NCBI RefSeq assembly: GCF_001467895.1
Contig: NZ_LNYO01000023.1
Span: 1-64,000, forward strand
Reading direction: 5' to 3'
From: Legionella nautarum
Lineage (GTDB): Bacteria; Pseudomonadota; Gammaproteobacteria; Legionellales; Legionellaceae
Length of the DNA stretch: 64,000 bases
Part shown: one piece after another, positions 41,682 through 50,328 of the stretch
How positions within the stretch are numbered: position 1 is the stretch's first letter
How the letters are laid out: every line of letters begins with the position of its first letter
The notes under the pieces: generated by a model
Told to the model about the DNA's origin: nothing
Seen by the model: only the letters and a program-made list of their open reading frames with translations
The model's database searches: none
Position numbers and translations under genes: made by a program

Positions 41682-42092
41682 ATGAATGTAGAGACCGTTT
41701 ACCCGAAAGTAAGGGAAATTATCGCTGATGTGTTGGTTATTGACGAAGAAGAAGTGTCTTTGAACAGCCGTTTAATAGGCGATTTGGGTGCCGAGTCCAT
41801 TGATTTCCTTGATTTGGTTTTTCAATTAGAGAAAGAATTTAGTATTAAAATTCCCCGTGGCCAATTAGAGAAAAATGCACGAGGCGACTTAGCAGAGGAC
41901 GAGTTTGAAAAGGGCGGCGTACTAACTGTTAAAGGTATGCAAGCACTTAAAAATTATTTGAATGAAGTTCCTGCAGAGTATTTTAAGGCGAATTTGAAGG
42001 TGAATGAGATTCCGATGTTATTCACAGTAGAAACTTTTTGTAAGCTGGTCGTCATGGCAGCCAGTGAACAAGCTTGTGAAACTGTTTCCTAA
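41682..42092 (+). CDS. acyl carrier protein with C-terminal extension (AcpXL-like)
   Basis: 136 residues. The phosphopantetheine site is S39 in GDLGAESIDFLDLVF. The ACP core covers about 1-95 and includes a charged insert (EKNARGDLAEDEFEKGG, 63-79). Residues 96-136 are an extra tail (EVPAEYF...ETFCKLV) not in ordinary ACPs. GAGGA precedes the ATG. The last base overlaps the next ATG (TAATG). First gene of the five-gene operon. It probably carries the growing very long acyl chain; this is inferred from context. Confidence 0.88.
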   Translation: MNVETVYPKVREIIADVLVIDEEEVSLNSRLIGDLGAESIDFLDLVFQLEKEFSIKIPRGQLEKNARGDLAEDEFEKGGVLTVKGMQALKNYLNEVPAEYFKANLKVNEIPMLFTVETFCKLVVMAASEQACETVS

Positions 42093-42991
42093 TGCGATTC
42101 TTATTTGTCGATCGAATTCTGCAGTTATCACCTGGTGAATTGGTGCGGGGGATAAAGCATATCACACCTGATGATGCTTACCTTTATCCTGATGGGCAAG
42201 GAAGGCTTTGCTTCATTCCCTCTTTAATTGGAGAAACTTTAGGGCAATTAGCTGCGTGGTCTGTCATGTTTAGCAATGACTTCACGCTAAGGCCGGTTGC
42301 CGGCGTGGCTGCTAGCGCACGGGTACATAGACCTGTCTATGTAGGTGAAACCTTGCTATTGGAATCGGTTATCGAGTCACTTGACAATAAAGCGGTACAA
42401 TATCGTAGTGTTGCTTATGTCGCTGATGAGGTTGTATTTAACCTTGATGGGGCTTTAGGCCCTTTATTACCTATGGCTGATTTTATTGACGAGCAAGTGG
42501 TTCGCCGCCAGTTTGCCGAAATAAATCGCCCCGGTGATTGGCCGCAGCATTCTGACTCTGTACCACTGCTACCTAACTCGGAGTTGGCTTCAATCGCTTT
42601 GGCAAGGCCTAGTATATCGATGACCTTCGATCGAATTATTGATTCTAAACCAGGGGTTAGCCTCACTGCTGAAAAATATGTGACTCGAGCGGCGCCTTAT
42701 TTCCCCGATCATTTTCCCAACAAACCTGTTTTACCGATGACTGTTTTATTGGAGTGCAAGCAAAATTTAGCACGTGAATTTGTTACGCGCGGGTCTTTTG
42801 AGCAAAATTATCAGGTCTCTGAGTTACGTCGAATCAAAATGAATGACTTTGTTCATCCCGGTGACGTGCTTAGAACTCATCTTAAAGTCAAAGAACAAAA
42901 TTCACAGCAATTAATCTTAAATTACCGTAGTGAAGTAGACGGCAGACGAGTGTGTGTTTTAGATGTTGTGATGATGGCAAAAGGTAATTAA
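42092..42991 (+). CDS. double-hotdog 3-hydroxyacyl-ACP dehydratase (FabA/FabZ-like)
   Basis: 299 residues. The first half has the helix IGETLGQLAAW with E48 but no His motif. The second half has PYFPDHFPNKPVLPMTVLLE, where H207 and E221 match the FabZ HFPxxP...E signature. It is therefore a tandem hotdog with one complete His/Glu site. It would dehydrate 3-hydroxyacyl-ACP in the elongation cycle. Translationally coupled to the ACP gene and 4 bases from the ketosynthase. Confidence 0.85.
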   Translation: MRFLFVDRILQLSPGELVRGIKHITPDDAYLYPDGQGRLCFIPSLIGETLGQLAAWSVMFSNDFTLRPVAGVAASARVHRPVYVGETLLLESVIESLDNKAVQYRSVAYVADEVVFNLDGALGPLLPMADFIDEQVVRRQFAEINRPGDWPQHSDSVPLLPNSELASIALARPSISMTFDRIIDSKPGVSLTAEKYVTRAAPYFPDHFPNKPVLPMTVLLECKQNLAREFVTRGSFEQNYQVSELRRIKMNDFVHPGDVLRTHLKVKEQNSQQLILNYRSEVDGRRVCVLDVVMMAKGN

Positions 42992-42995
42992 AACT

Positions 42996-44297
42996 ATGAA
43001 AAACAGACGAGTCGCAATTACGGGCTTAGGCGTCGTATCGCCTTTAGGTAATGACGTACAGTCTACTTGGCGCAATTTATTAGCAGGTCAGTCTGGAATT
43101 GCGAAGATAAGGCACTTCGATGCCAGCGGTTTCCCAGCGAATATCGCTGCTGAAGTGAAACAATTTCAACCGCATCCCGAGGCTGTTACTGGAAAACATA
43201 ATCGCTTTTCAATGCAGTTTACTCGCTACGCCTTGGATGCAGCGTATCAAGCTTTTTTAGATGCTGGAATAAAACCCACCCAGCAAGATGCTTCGCGTTG
43301 GGGGGTGGTAACTGGTAGTGGCATGATGACAGCCGAGTTTTCCTATTTGAAACGATTTCAAGAAGCTTGTGCCAATGGAGGTACACCTGATTGGAAGCTG
43401 CTGCAGGAGCGTACACGAGAATTTTATAGCTTAGTTGATTTTGGCAGGACAACCTCCAATTCGGGTCTGTCTTTACTGATCCAGCAATTTGGTATCGAAG
43501 GTTATGCCTCTTCGGTTCACACTGCCTGTGCCTCAGGTGGCCAGGCTTTAGGTTTAGCTATGCAGGTTATTCGCCGTGGCGAAGCCGATTTCATGTTAGC
43601 CGGTGGTTTTGATTCGATGATTAATCCTTTGGGACTATCGAGTTTTTGCCTGCTTGGTGCTTTATCAACTTATAATGCTACTCCAGAAACAGCAAGCCGA
43701 CCTTTTGATGGCACACGCAATGGTTTTGTATTAGGTGAAGGCGCTGCTTTTTTAATTTTGGAAGAGTGGTCTAAAGCAAAAGCCCGCGGCGCTAGAATTT
43801 ATGCTGAGTTGGCAGGGGAAGGTAATTCACTTAGTTCCTACCGTATTACTGATTCACACCCCAATGGCGATGGTGCTATTCAAGCCATCGAACGTGCTCT
43901 ACAAGATGCTGGGGTAAAAGCAAGCGACGTCGACTATATTAATGCGCATGGTACCTCAACCAAGATGAATGATTTGAGTGAAACCAATGCGGTTAAAGCG
44001 GTATTTACTGACAAAGCAAAACGATTACCGATTAGCTCAACGAAGAGTCAAACAGGACATCTTATCGCAGCGGCAGGCGCTTTAGAGGCTGTGTTGTCAG
44101 TCCTGTCGATTCATCATGCCCAAATTCCTAAAACTGCCAATTTGACTACGCCTGATCCAGATTGTGATTTGGATTATGTGGTAGATGGTCCGCGCGAAAA
44201 ATCCTTAGGCGTGGTCTTATCCAATTCCTTCGGTTTTGGTGGCTCAAATAGCTGTTTGCTGTTTAAACATCCTGAATTTGAAGGAGTGGTTCGATGA
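42996..44297 (+). CDS. beta-ketoacyl-ACP synthase, FabF-like (active)
   Basis: 433 residues. The thiolase-fold condensing enzyme has a complete Cys-His-His triad: C178 in HTACASGG, H318 in NAHGTST, H355 in TGHLIAAAGA, plus K350. It would add malonyl units to acyl-ACP. It overlaps the following ketosynthase homologue by 4 bases (ATGA). It is not the primary fabF by context, since no acpP or fabG is beside it. Confidence 0.93.
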   Translation: MKNRRVAITGLGVVSPLGNDVQSTWRNLLAGQSGIAKIRHFDASGFPANIAAEVKQFQPHPEAVTGKHNRFSMQFTRYALDAAYQAFLDAGIKPTQQDASRWGVVTGSGMMTAEFSYLKRFQEACANGGTPDWKLLQERTREFYSLVDFGRTTSNSGLSLLIQQFGIEGYASSVHTACASGGQALGLAMQVIRRGEADFMLAGGFDSMINPLGLSSFCLLGALSTYNATPETASRPFDGTRNGFVLGEGAAFLILEEWSKAKARGARIYAELAGEGNSLSSYRITDSHPNGDGAIQAIERALQDAGVKASDVDYINAHGTSTKMNDLSETNAVKAVFTDKAKRLPISSTKSQTGHLIAAAGALEAVLSVLSIHHAQIPKTANLTTPDPDCDLDYVVDGPREKSLGVVLSNSFGFGGSNSCLLFKHPEFEGVVR

Positions 44298-45568
44298 GTA
44301 ACTCCAATCGTGTTTTTATTACCGGCTTAAGTGCTCTAACTCCTTGTGGTGAAACCGCTGAACAAACTTGGCAGTCAATACTAGCGAAACAAAGCGGCCT
44401 TGCTGAGCTTGGTCAATGGGATTTATCTTCCTGGCCACATCGCTTAGGCGGCGAGCTTAAAAATTTTCAGCCAGGGAAAATGTTGCCTGATCGCAAGCTA
44501 CTGAAGGTTATTTCTCGTCAGGATGTGTTGGGAATTAATGCAGCAGTGCAGGCGGTACAGCATAGTGAGCTGCTTAATTACCGCGAAACCTTAGAAAATG
44601 CCGATTTTTTCAATGAACAAACAGCAGTTTATGTTGGATCGCCGGGGAATAAATATTTCCAGCAAGAAGATTTTTTACCGCTTTTAGCTAAAACTGGCGA
44701 TAACATGCAAAATTTTGCCAGCCAATTATTTACGGAAGTTCACCCAATGTGGTTGCTACGTATTTTACCGAATAATGTCTTGGCTTATACCGGGATAAGT
44801 TACGGTTTTAAAGGACCAAACCATAATATTACTAACCATGCAGTGGGTGGTATGCAGGCTATTATTGAAGCCTATCAAGCGCTTAAACAGGGGCAAGCCC
44901 AGCGTGCGGTTGTGGTAGCCTATGATGTTATTGAACCGCAAGCGCTATTCTATTATGAAAAAATAGGCGTGCTCAGTACACGTCATTTAAAGCCCTTTGA
45001 TGTGGACCATGATGGGACTCTTTTGTCGGATGGGGCAGCAGCTTTAATCTTGGAAACTGAAGAAAGTGCAAAGGCTCGTTCCGCAACTTGCTACGGTGAA
45101 ATTAGAGCTGGTTTGGCGGCAACTGAGGCTTCTGGTTTGTTTTCCATCGAAGCAGAAGGTAGTCATTTGGCTAGTTTATTATCGCGAACACTTGAAGGGC
45201 ATGCTATTGATGCTGCTGAAGTCGGTATGATTGTCGCTCATGGTAATGGTAATAACAAATCAGATGACAGTGAAGCACAGGCAATTCATAGCGTTTTTGA
45301 TGGTAAGCAGGTGCCAGTTACAGCCTTTAAATGGTCTTATGGCCATACGATTACAGCTTCTGGAATTTTAGATGCAGTCATGGCAACCTGTGCAATTCGC
45401 GATAACTGTATTCCTGGTATTGCAAATTTTGCTCAACCAGCACCTCTCTGTGAAAGTTTAAATCTTAGTGCTGAACACAGAGCATTGGGGGCAAATAAAA
45501 CAGCGATGATTATCAATCGCGGGTTTGCCAGTATGAATGCTTGTTTAGTGATCAAAGCTTGTGAGTGA
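44294..45568 (+). CDS. ketosynthase homologue without catalytic Cys (chain-length-factor-like)
   Basis: 424 residues, same fold as the preceding gene. At the nucleophile position the sequence is NITNHAVGG (H182 in place of Cys). H316 in VAHGNGN, H351 in SYGHTITA and K346 are kept. Such an enzyme cannot condense by the normal mechanism. Pairs of active and Cys-less ketosynthases are typical of chain-length-setting heterodimers in type II systems. It overlaps the acyltransferase by 8 bases. Confidence 0.9.
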   Translation: MSNSNRVFITGLSALTPCGETAEQTWQSILAKQSGLAELGQWDLSSWPHRLGGELKNFQPGKMLPDRKLLKVISRQDVLGINAAVQAVQHSELLNYRETLENADFFNEQTAVYVGSPGNKYFQQEDFLPLLAKTGDNMQNFASQLFTEVHPMWLLRILPNNVLAYTGISYGFKGPNHNITNHAVGGMQAIIEAYQALKQGQAQRAVVVAYDVIEPQALFYYEKIGVLSTRHLKPFDVDHDGTLLSDGAAALILETEESAKARSATCYGEIRAGLAATEASGLFSIEAEGSHLASLLSRTLEGHAIDAAEVGMIVAHGNGNNKSDDSEAQAIHSVFDGKQVPVTAFKWSYGHTITASGILDAVMATCAIRDNCIPGIANFAQPAPLCESLNLSAEHRALGANKTAMIINRGFASMNACLVIKACE

Positions 45569-46412
45569 GTTAGCCAATAAAATAGCAAAGCTACGTATTT
45601 CCTTGGCAGGTCGGTTTTTATATCGCTATCTGCCTTATCGACTTGCGGTGGTTAAAGCCAACATTGAGCAAGTGTTTGGTGAGCAACTGACTGAAACAGA
45701 AAAGCTGCAACTCACCAAAGCCTTTTACTCCCATTTAGCGACCTCGATAAAAGAAGCGATTCAACTGCGATTCATGAGTGAAAAGAAGCTATGTGAGCAA
45801 GTTGAAGTACGGGGCTATGAGCGTTTGCTGGAAATTGTTGCTGAAAAACGCGGTGTACTTATACTTACTGGCCATTTTGGTAATTGGGAATTCGCCCCGA
45901 TAGGTGGAATTTTAAATTTCAAAGAATTTCAAGGACAGTTTCACTTTATTCGCCGCACGCTAGGTTCTAAATTAATCGAAAAAATTTTATTCAAACGCTA
46001 TTACCAAGCTGGTCTTAACGTTATTCCTAAAAAAAATTCACTACAACAAGTTTGTGATGCACTCGAGCAAAATCATGCAGTGGTTTTTGTTTTGGATCAG
46101 CATGCTTCGCTAGTGAATCGAGATGGCGTTGCGGCTGAGTTTTTTGGTAAAAAAGCAGGTACTTATCGTAGCTTAGCAAGTTTCGCACGTCATACTGGCG
46201 TACCCGTTGTCCCGGCGGCAGGTTATCGTTTAGCGAATGGGAAGCATGTACTTGAGTTTTATGAACCTATTCTTTGGCAAGAATATGACAGTGTTCAAGA
46301 ATCAATTTATCGCAATACGCTTAGTTATAATCAAGCATTAGAGCGAATTATTTTGGCTCGCCCGGAACAATGGATGTGGTTACACAAGCGATGGAAATTA
46401 AAGGAAAAATGA
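45561..46412 (+). CDS. lipid A acyltransferase, LpxL/HtrB family (LpxXL-like)
   Basis: 283 residues, GTG start inside the preceding gene. The HX4E catalytic motif is H105-FGNW-E110 in TGHFGNWEF. Later conserved blocks are DQHAS and FFGKKAGTYRSLASFA. The family transfers acyl chains from ACP to lipid A precursors at the inner membrane; the N-terminus lacks a strong transmembrane helix. As the last gene of the fatty-acid operon it probably transfers the product of its neighbours. It ends 4 bases before the convergent large gene. Confidence 0.9.
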   Translation: MSELANKIAKLRISLAGRFLYRYLPYRLAVVKANIEQVFGEQLTETEKLQLTKAFYSHLATSIKEAIQLRFMSEKKLCEQVEVRGYERLLEIVAEKRGVLILTGHFGNWEFAPIGGILNFKEFQGQFHFIRRTLGSKLIEKILFKRYYQAGLNVIPKKNSLQQVCDALEQNHAVVFVLDQHASLVNRDGVAAEFFGKKAGTYRSLASFARHTGVPVVPAAGYRLANGKHVLEFYEPILWQEYDSVQESIYRNTLSYNQALERIILARPEQWMWLHKRWKLKEK

Positions 46413-46416
46413 CTCT

Positions 46417-49400
46417 TTAGTGGCCTAAGGATGGAGCGCTTGCCTGGAGCTGCTCTCCATTTGCTTTAACTTTGAATACTCCAAAGCTCCCTAATGGTTG
46501 GCTAACATTCTTTTCTTCTTTTAATTCTTTCAACTTGAGCTGCAAATAATTAACAAGCTCCTTTTGTTGGGTAGTTTGGGCTCTCTCAAGCGCTATTCTA
46601 ATAAATTTAGGGTTGGGTTTGTTTTCTGGTAGTTCATACAAAAAAGCAAGAATATCGGTACGCTGATGATTAACTGCAAGCAATATTGAATCATTAATGC
46701 ATTCTTTGCCTACAGGAGAAAGCGCTTTGCAAATCGAGATAACAAAATCGAAATGACCTTTTTTAATTGCTTCAGCTAACGCTTTTGCCAGTGCCCTGGG
46801 TCTCGGTCTGTTAGTAGCTAGCTTACAAAATAAGTCAACAGCTTGTGGTTTATTGGATTGTATTGCCCAAACTAATAACGAATCGATGGCCTGTTGTAAT
46901 GCCTTGGAGGGAGAAGACTGCTCACAAATAAGTTTAGTAATAACTAAATGCTCTGCTCTTGTGGCTGCTTGTAAACTAAGCACAATAGCCCTTTTTTTGG
47001 TGTTTGGCGGAGTCATTTTAAGTAGAGCGATTAGAGTCGTTACATGACCCTGTGTTGCTGCTTCGATTAAAGATTTTTCTAGGAGTGATTTATCTACCAC
47101 TGCACCCGGTAGGCTACTCAAGCAGCTTAGCATAGAATTAAGACCCAAGGATGCTGCTGCCTTGAACCCTTGGGCAAAGACAAACTGTTTGGGTCTTAGC
47201 TTCGTTAAGTTCGCAAGACAGATCACAGTATCAATATCGTTATTAATAATGGCCTGTTTAAAGGCATTATTAATGTGGACCTCATGGGGCGCGATGGCTT
47301 TGGGTAAGTCATCGCAAAGATAAGTTGCTATAGAGAAATGTTTATACTTAAGTGCTACATGAAAAAGTTTTTCACTCATACTTTTGCTGGGTTTATAGCT
47401 AGGCGAAGCATAAATTTGTTTGACGATGGATAAATGATTATTAATGGTTGCTACTTCAATTCCTTGCGGATAAGCTGCAGTAATTGAAACATAAGTTTTT
47501 CTATCGCAAATTTGTTTTACTAGAGCTATTTCTCCTGCTTGTGCTGCTAAAATAAGTATCTTGCTCAGCGTTTCACGTGAGATTTTTTTAGGTACAATTT
47601 GGCAGAGGGACGAAGCCGTGGCCCAATGTCCAGAGCGTGCTGCGGCCAGTACCGCAGCATTCAAGCAGGGTTTTTTTACTCTATTTTGAGTATTAATCAA
47701 GCGAAGAAGCCCCTCATTTCCTTGCGCGGCCGCTTTAATAAAAATAGAGGTTTCGCCATACTCTTTAGTCATCCAATCCAAACAGGAAATAGGGTTGCCT
47801 TCTAATTTTGCAATGATCTGCTTTCGGATTGGCTCGTCATCGATAGCAGTTAGTACTTCAATCAGCGTTCTTTCATGGAGACTTTTCCCTTCTTCGCTAG
47901 TTGGATCTGGTAAGGATAAGGCATCGACAAAGCGATCAATATTAAAATTGGAGCCAAGTTTTCTATGGGAAGCGCAAGCGATTTGAGCCAATAAAAAGTA
48001 CTTATTACGCGGCTCAGCATGGGGTTGAGGATCAAGACGATAGATCACTGCTAATTTTCGATTGATTTCAAGCCAAACATCTTCTATTGAATTGTATCGA
48101 GAACTATCTAATTCATCATTGGTATTTTCCTCAATAGAGCTAGCGAGCTGTACATGTAAAAAATTGCATCGACTTTTAAGCTGATGAGACCAGGCTGGGT
48201 AGTATTTTAGCTGACGTACTAGCCTATCATCATCAAGTAGCTGAGGTTGATGATAAAAATTATCAACCAGCGCCTCAAAAACAATACTCGCTGAGGGGTG
48301 CTCAAAACTTACCAACCGTTTGAGCAATATAGATAATTGCATGATGGTATCAAGATTGGTAGCAGCAGCCATTTGTTCAATATAAGCTTTTACATCTTGA
48401 ATTTGAATTTGTTGGATAAGAGCGGGTTTGTAGGCTAATAAATAAAGAATTGCCCCGTCGTGATTTGCTGCTAATTGACCTGCTGTCGAATCATTAATGA
48501 GAGAGGCTAATACCTCAGATAATTCAGTTTTAGCCTGACGGCCGACATAGTTAATTAATGCAGGTAATTGGCTAGTTATTACACTAGGCTTGTTTAAATA
48601 GTTATATAATGAATCGAACCATGCTAAATTTTTTGTGTGCACGAACCAGATAAGAGCTGCGGGAAGAAACGAATGGCTGAACAATTCTGCAAGTGCGGTA
48701 AAATTATCAGCAGTTGGAGAAAATGCCCAGACAACAGGCTGTGCTTCAACTTGACGTAAACCCTCCCCTCGAGAACCATCCAGAGCAAATTTTAGAAAAC
48801 CACGCTCTCCGCAACTGACTGTTTTCGCCTCTGCAACCAGTGCTTGAGCTTCAGGAAACATTTTCAAAATATCGTATAAATGATTAATTTCGGACTCAGG
48901 TAAGTCTAAATAGGAGAGGTTATAACGCATGAAATCATGGAGCAGGTGAGTTGCTATAATTTTTCTCACTGGAACACGGCATTGGATTAACCAAAGAATA
49001 AAAGCAGCATAGGCCTCAGTATTATCAATAAATTCTTCTTTGATTAAATTGCCAAGCCCTAAAGGATTTTCTTGATGTTTCAATGCATGGTTTAGTTCGG
49101 CCAATCGTTGTCGAACAATAGGGAGGGTTTTATCTAATTTAGTTATTCGAGCGACAAGCAGATTGACTTCATTATGATTAGCGAAGTCTGCTGTGTTTTG
49201 ATTGTAAAAATCGATTGCAGCCTCTTTATCTTTATTAATTAACTGTTTAAATAAGAAAAGAATTTTTTCTTTAAATTTAGGAGGTTGATTTTCTTGAGGC
49301 ATTGCTAATAAATAGCCTAAAGTAGAGAAAACAAGATCGGAGTCGTTGCCTTTCATGTAATCCATTGAAAAACCGATAAAACTCAATAATTGATGACTTC

Positions 49401-49593
49401 GCTCAAGCTTTTCTTGGTCTGTAAATGTTGAAGACTCAAGCTTCGCTAGCCGTGCTTGAGCAATTAGCTGGCGATTTATTTTTTTGATTTGGGTTTGTTC
49501 TTTTGCGAGTTCAGAGTTTGTAATTGGGTGAGTAGGGAAAGGAGTATCGATTTCGTCACTATTAATCCATTGCAGAATGAGACTAATTATCAT
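46417..49593 (-). CDS. large ankyrin-like repeat protein, candidate secreted effector
   Basis: 1058 residues, no signal peptide or transmembrane segment. From about 610 to 1030 there are some 13 degenerate units of about 30-37 residues of the type A-x2-AA-x2-GH-x3-V-x2-LC-x3-P, resembling divergent ankyrin repeats. The N-terminal 600 residues are helical with no motif recognised. The C-terminus has a charged stretch (LKLKELKEEKN) then a polar tail, similar to the E-rich tails of Dot/Icm substrates. Monocistronic. Effector status is inferred. Confidence 0.75.
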   Translation of the reverse strand: MIISLILQWINSDEIDTPFPTHPITNSELAKEQTQIKKINRQLIAQARLAKLESSTFTDQEKLERSHQLLSFIGFSMDYMKGNDSDLVFSTLGYLLAMPQENQPPKFKEKILFLFKQLINKDKEAAIDFYNQNTADFANHNEVNLLVARITKLDKTLPIVRQRLAELNHALKHQENPLGLGNLIKEEFIDNTEAYAAFILWLIQCRVPVRKIIATHLLHDFMRYNLSYLDLPESEINHLYDILKMFPEAQALVAEAKTVSCGERGFLKFALDGSRGEGLRQVEAQPVVWAFSPTADNFTALAELFSHSFLPAALIWFVHTKNLAWFDSLYNYLNKPSVITSQLPALINYVGRQAKTELSEVLASLINDSTAGQLAANHDGAILYLLAYKPALIQQIQIQDVKAYIEQMAAATNLDTIMQLSILLKRLVSFEHPSASIVFEALVDNFYHQPQLLDDDRLVRQLKYYPAWSHQLKSRCNFLHVQLASSIEENTNDELDSSRYNSIEDVWLEINRKLAVIYRLDPQPHAEPRNKYFLLAQIACASHRKLGSNFNIDRFVDALSLPDPTSEEGKSLHERTLIEVLTAIDDEPIRKQIIAKLEGNPISCLDWMTKEYGETSIFIKAAAQGNEGLLRLINTQNRVKKPCLNAAVLAAARSGHWATASSLCQIVPKKISRETLSKILILAAQAGEIALVKQICDRKTYVSITAAYPQGIEVATINNHLSIVKQIYASPSYKPSKSMSEKLFHVALKYKHFSIATYLCDDLPKAIAPHEVHINNAFKQAIINNDIDTVICLANLTKLRPKQFVFAQGFKAAASLGLNSMLSCLSSLPGAVVDKSLLEKSLIEAATQGHVTTLIALLKMTPPNTKKRAIVLSLQAATRAEHLVITKLICEQSSPSKALQQAIDSLLVWAIQSNKPQAVDLFCKLATNRPRPRALAKALAEAIKKGHFDFVISICKALSPVGKECINDSILLAVNHQRTDILAFLYELPENKPNPKFIRIALERAQTTQQKELVNYLQLKLKELKEEKNVSQPLGSFGVFKVKANGEQLQASAPSLGH

Positions 49594-49931
49594 ATCTACC
49601 TACTCATTTTTATTGAGATAATCAATATTATAAAGTCGTATTAATAAAAAACCATCAATTTTTTGCGCTGAAGGTTATTTTTTTGGGTCACAAGCTCAAT
49701 TGGTGGTCTATAATTAAAAAGGCATTTCGTTAGACAAAAAAATTGGCTGTACTGACAGCAATAAAAAATTTAATTTTTTCAATAACAAAGCATAGGAATG
49801 GCGCTTAATTATGCAAAGCTATAACTAGGAGGTGGAATTGATTATGCATTTTTTTGCTAATATTTATTTAGGTAGGCTAAAAACACTTAAAAGAGGTCTG
49901 CTAATTTATTGTTAATTTTTTAGGATATTAT
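49594..49931. other. AT-rich divergent intergenic region
   Basis: Very AT-rich gap between the large repeat protein gene (-) and a small gene (+). An extended -10 candidate TGCTAATAT lies at about 49852-49860, but no good -35 accompanies it. No ORF, tRNA or strong repeat was seen. Confidence 0.4.
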
Positions 49932-50300
49932 ATGCCAACACAATATAGAGGTAGATTTTTTTCAGAGGCCAACTATTCTTCAATGGCAAAATCAATAGCC
50001 AATAATAAAGCACTCATTCATGAATTAATCGAGCAAATAGAACTCTTCAAAGTTTCTTTCGTAGAGCAATTAAAACAAGCTTCACCTAAAGAATCTAAAG
50101 AATTGGAAGCTGCAATTCAGAGAAGTGATTCGCGTTTGAAAACTTTGAAGAATTTGGAATCAAATCGTCCTGTAACTGCAAAGGAACAAAAATTATTAGT
50201 AGATTATATAAAAACAATGCACATATCGGGGGCGAAAGTTTTTGCAGATTTACATAAAGATAAAGATCTACATGAAGAACCGAGTCCAGTACTCAAATGA
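49932..50300 (+). CDS. small coiled-coil protein of unknown function
   Basis: 122 residues. AGGA lies 6 bases before the ATG. Charged helical heptads run from about 18 to 95 (LIHELIEQIELFKVSF..., ELEAAIQRSDSRLKTLKNLES). The tail is polar (KDKDLHEEPSPVLK). No signal peptide. It has no operon partner. I do not recognise the family. Confidence 0.6.
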   Translation: MPTQYRGRFFSEANYSSMAKSIANNKALIHELIEQIELFKVSFVEQLKQASPKESKELEAAIQRSDSRLKTLKNLESNRPVTAKEQKLLVDYIKTMHISGAKVFADLHKDKDLHEEPSPVLK

Positions 50301-50328
50301 TTATTTAAGCTCTATTTGACAGCAAATG

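Noticed and set aside
49594-49931. Possible PmrA or CpxR box for effector-like genes
   Set aside because: Several TTAA and GTTAA words occur, but no correctly spaced direct repeat could be defended in such AT-rich sequence.
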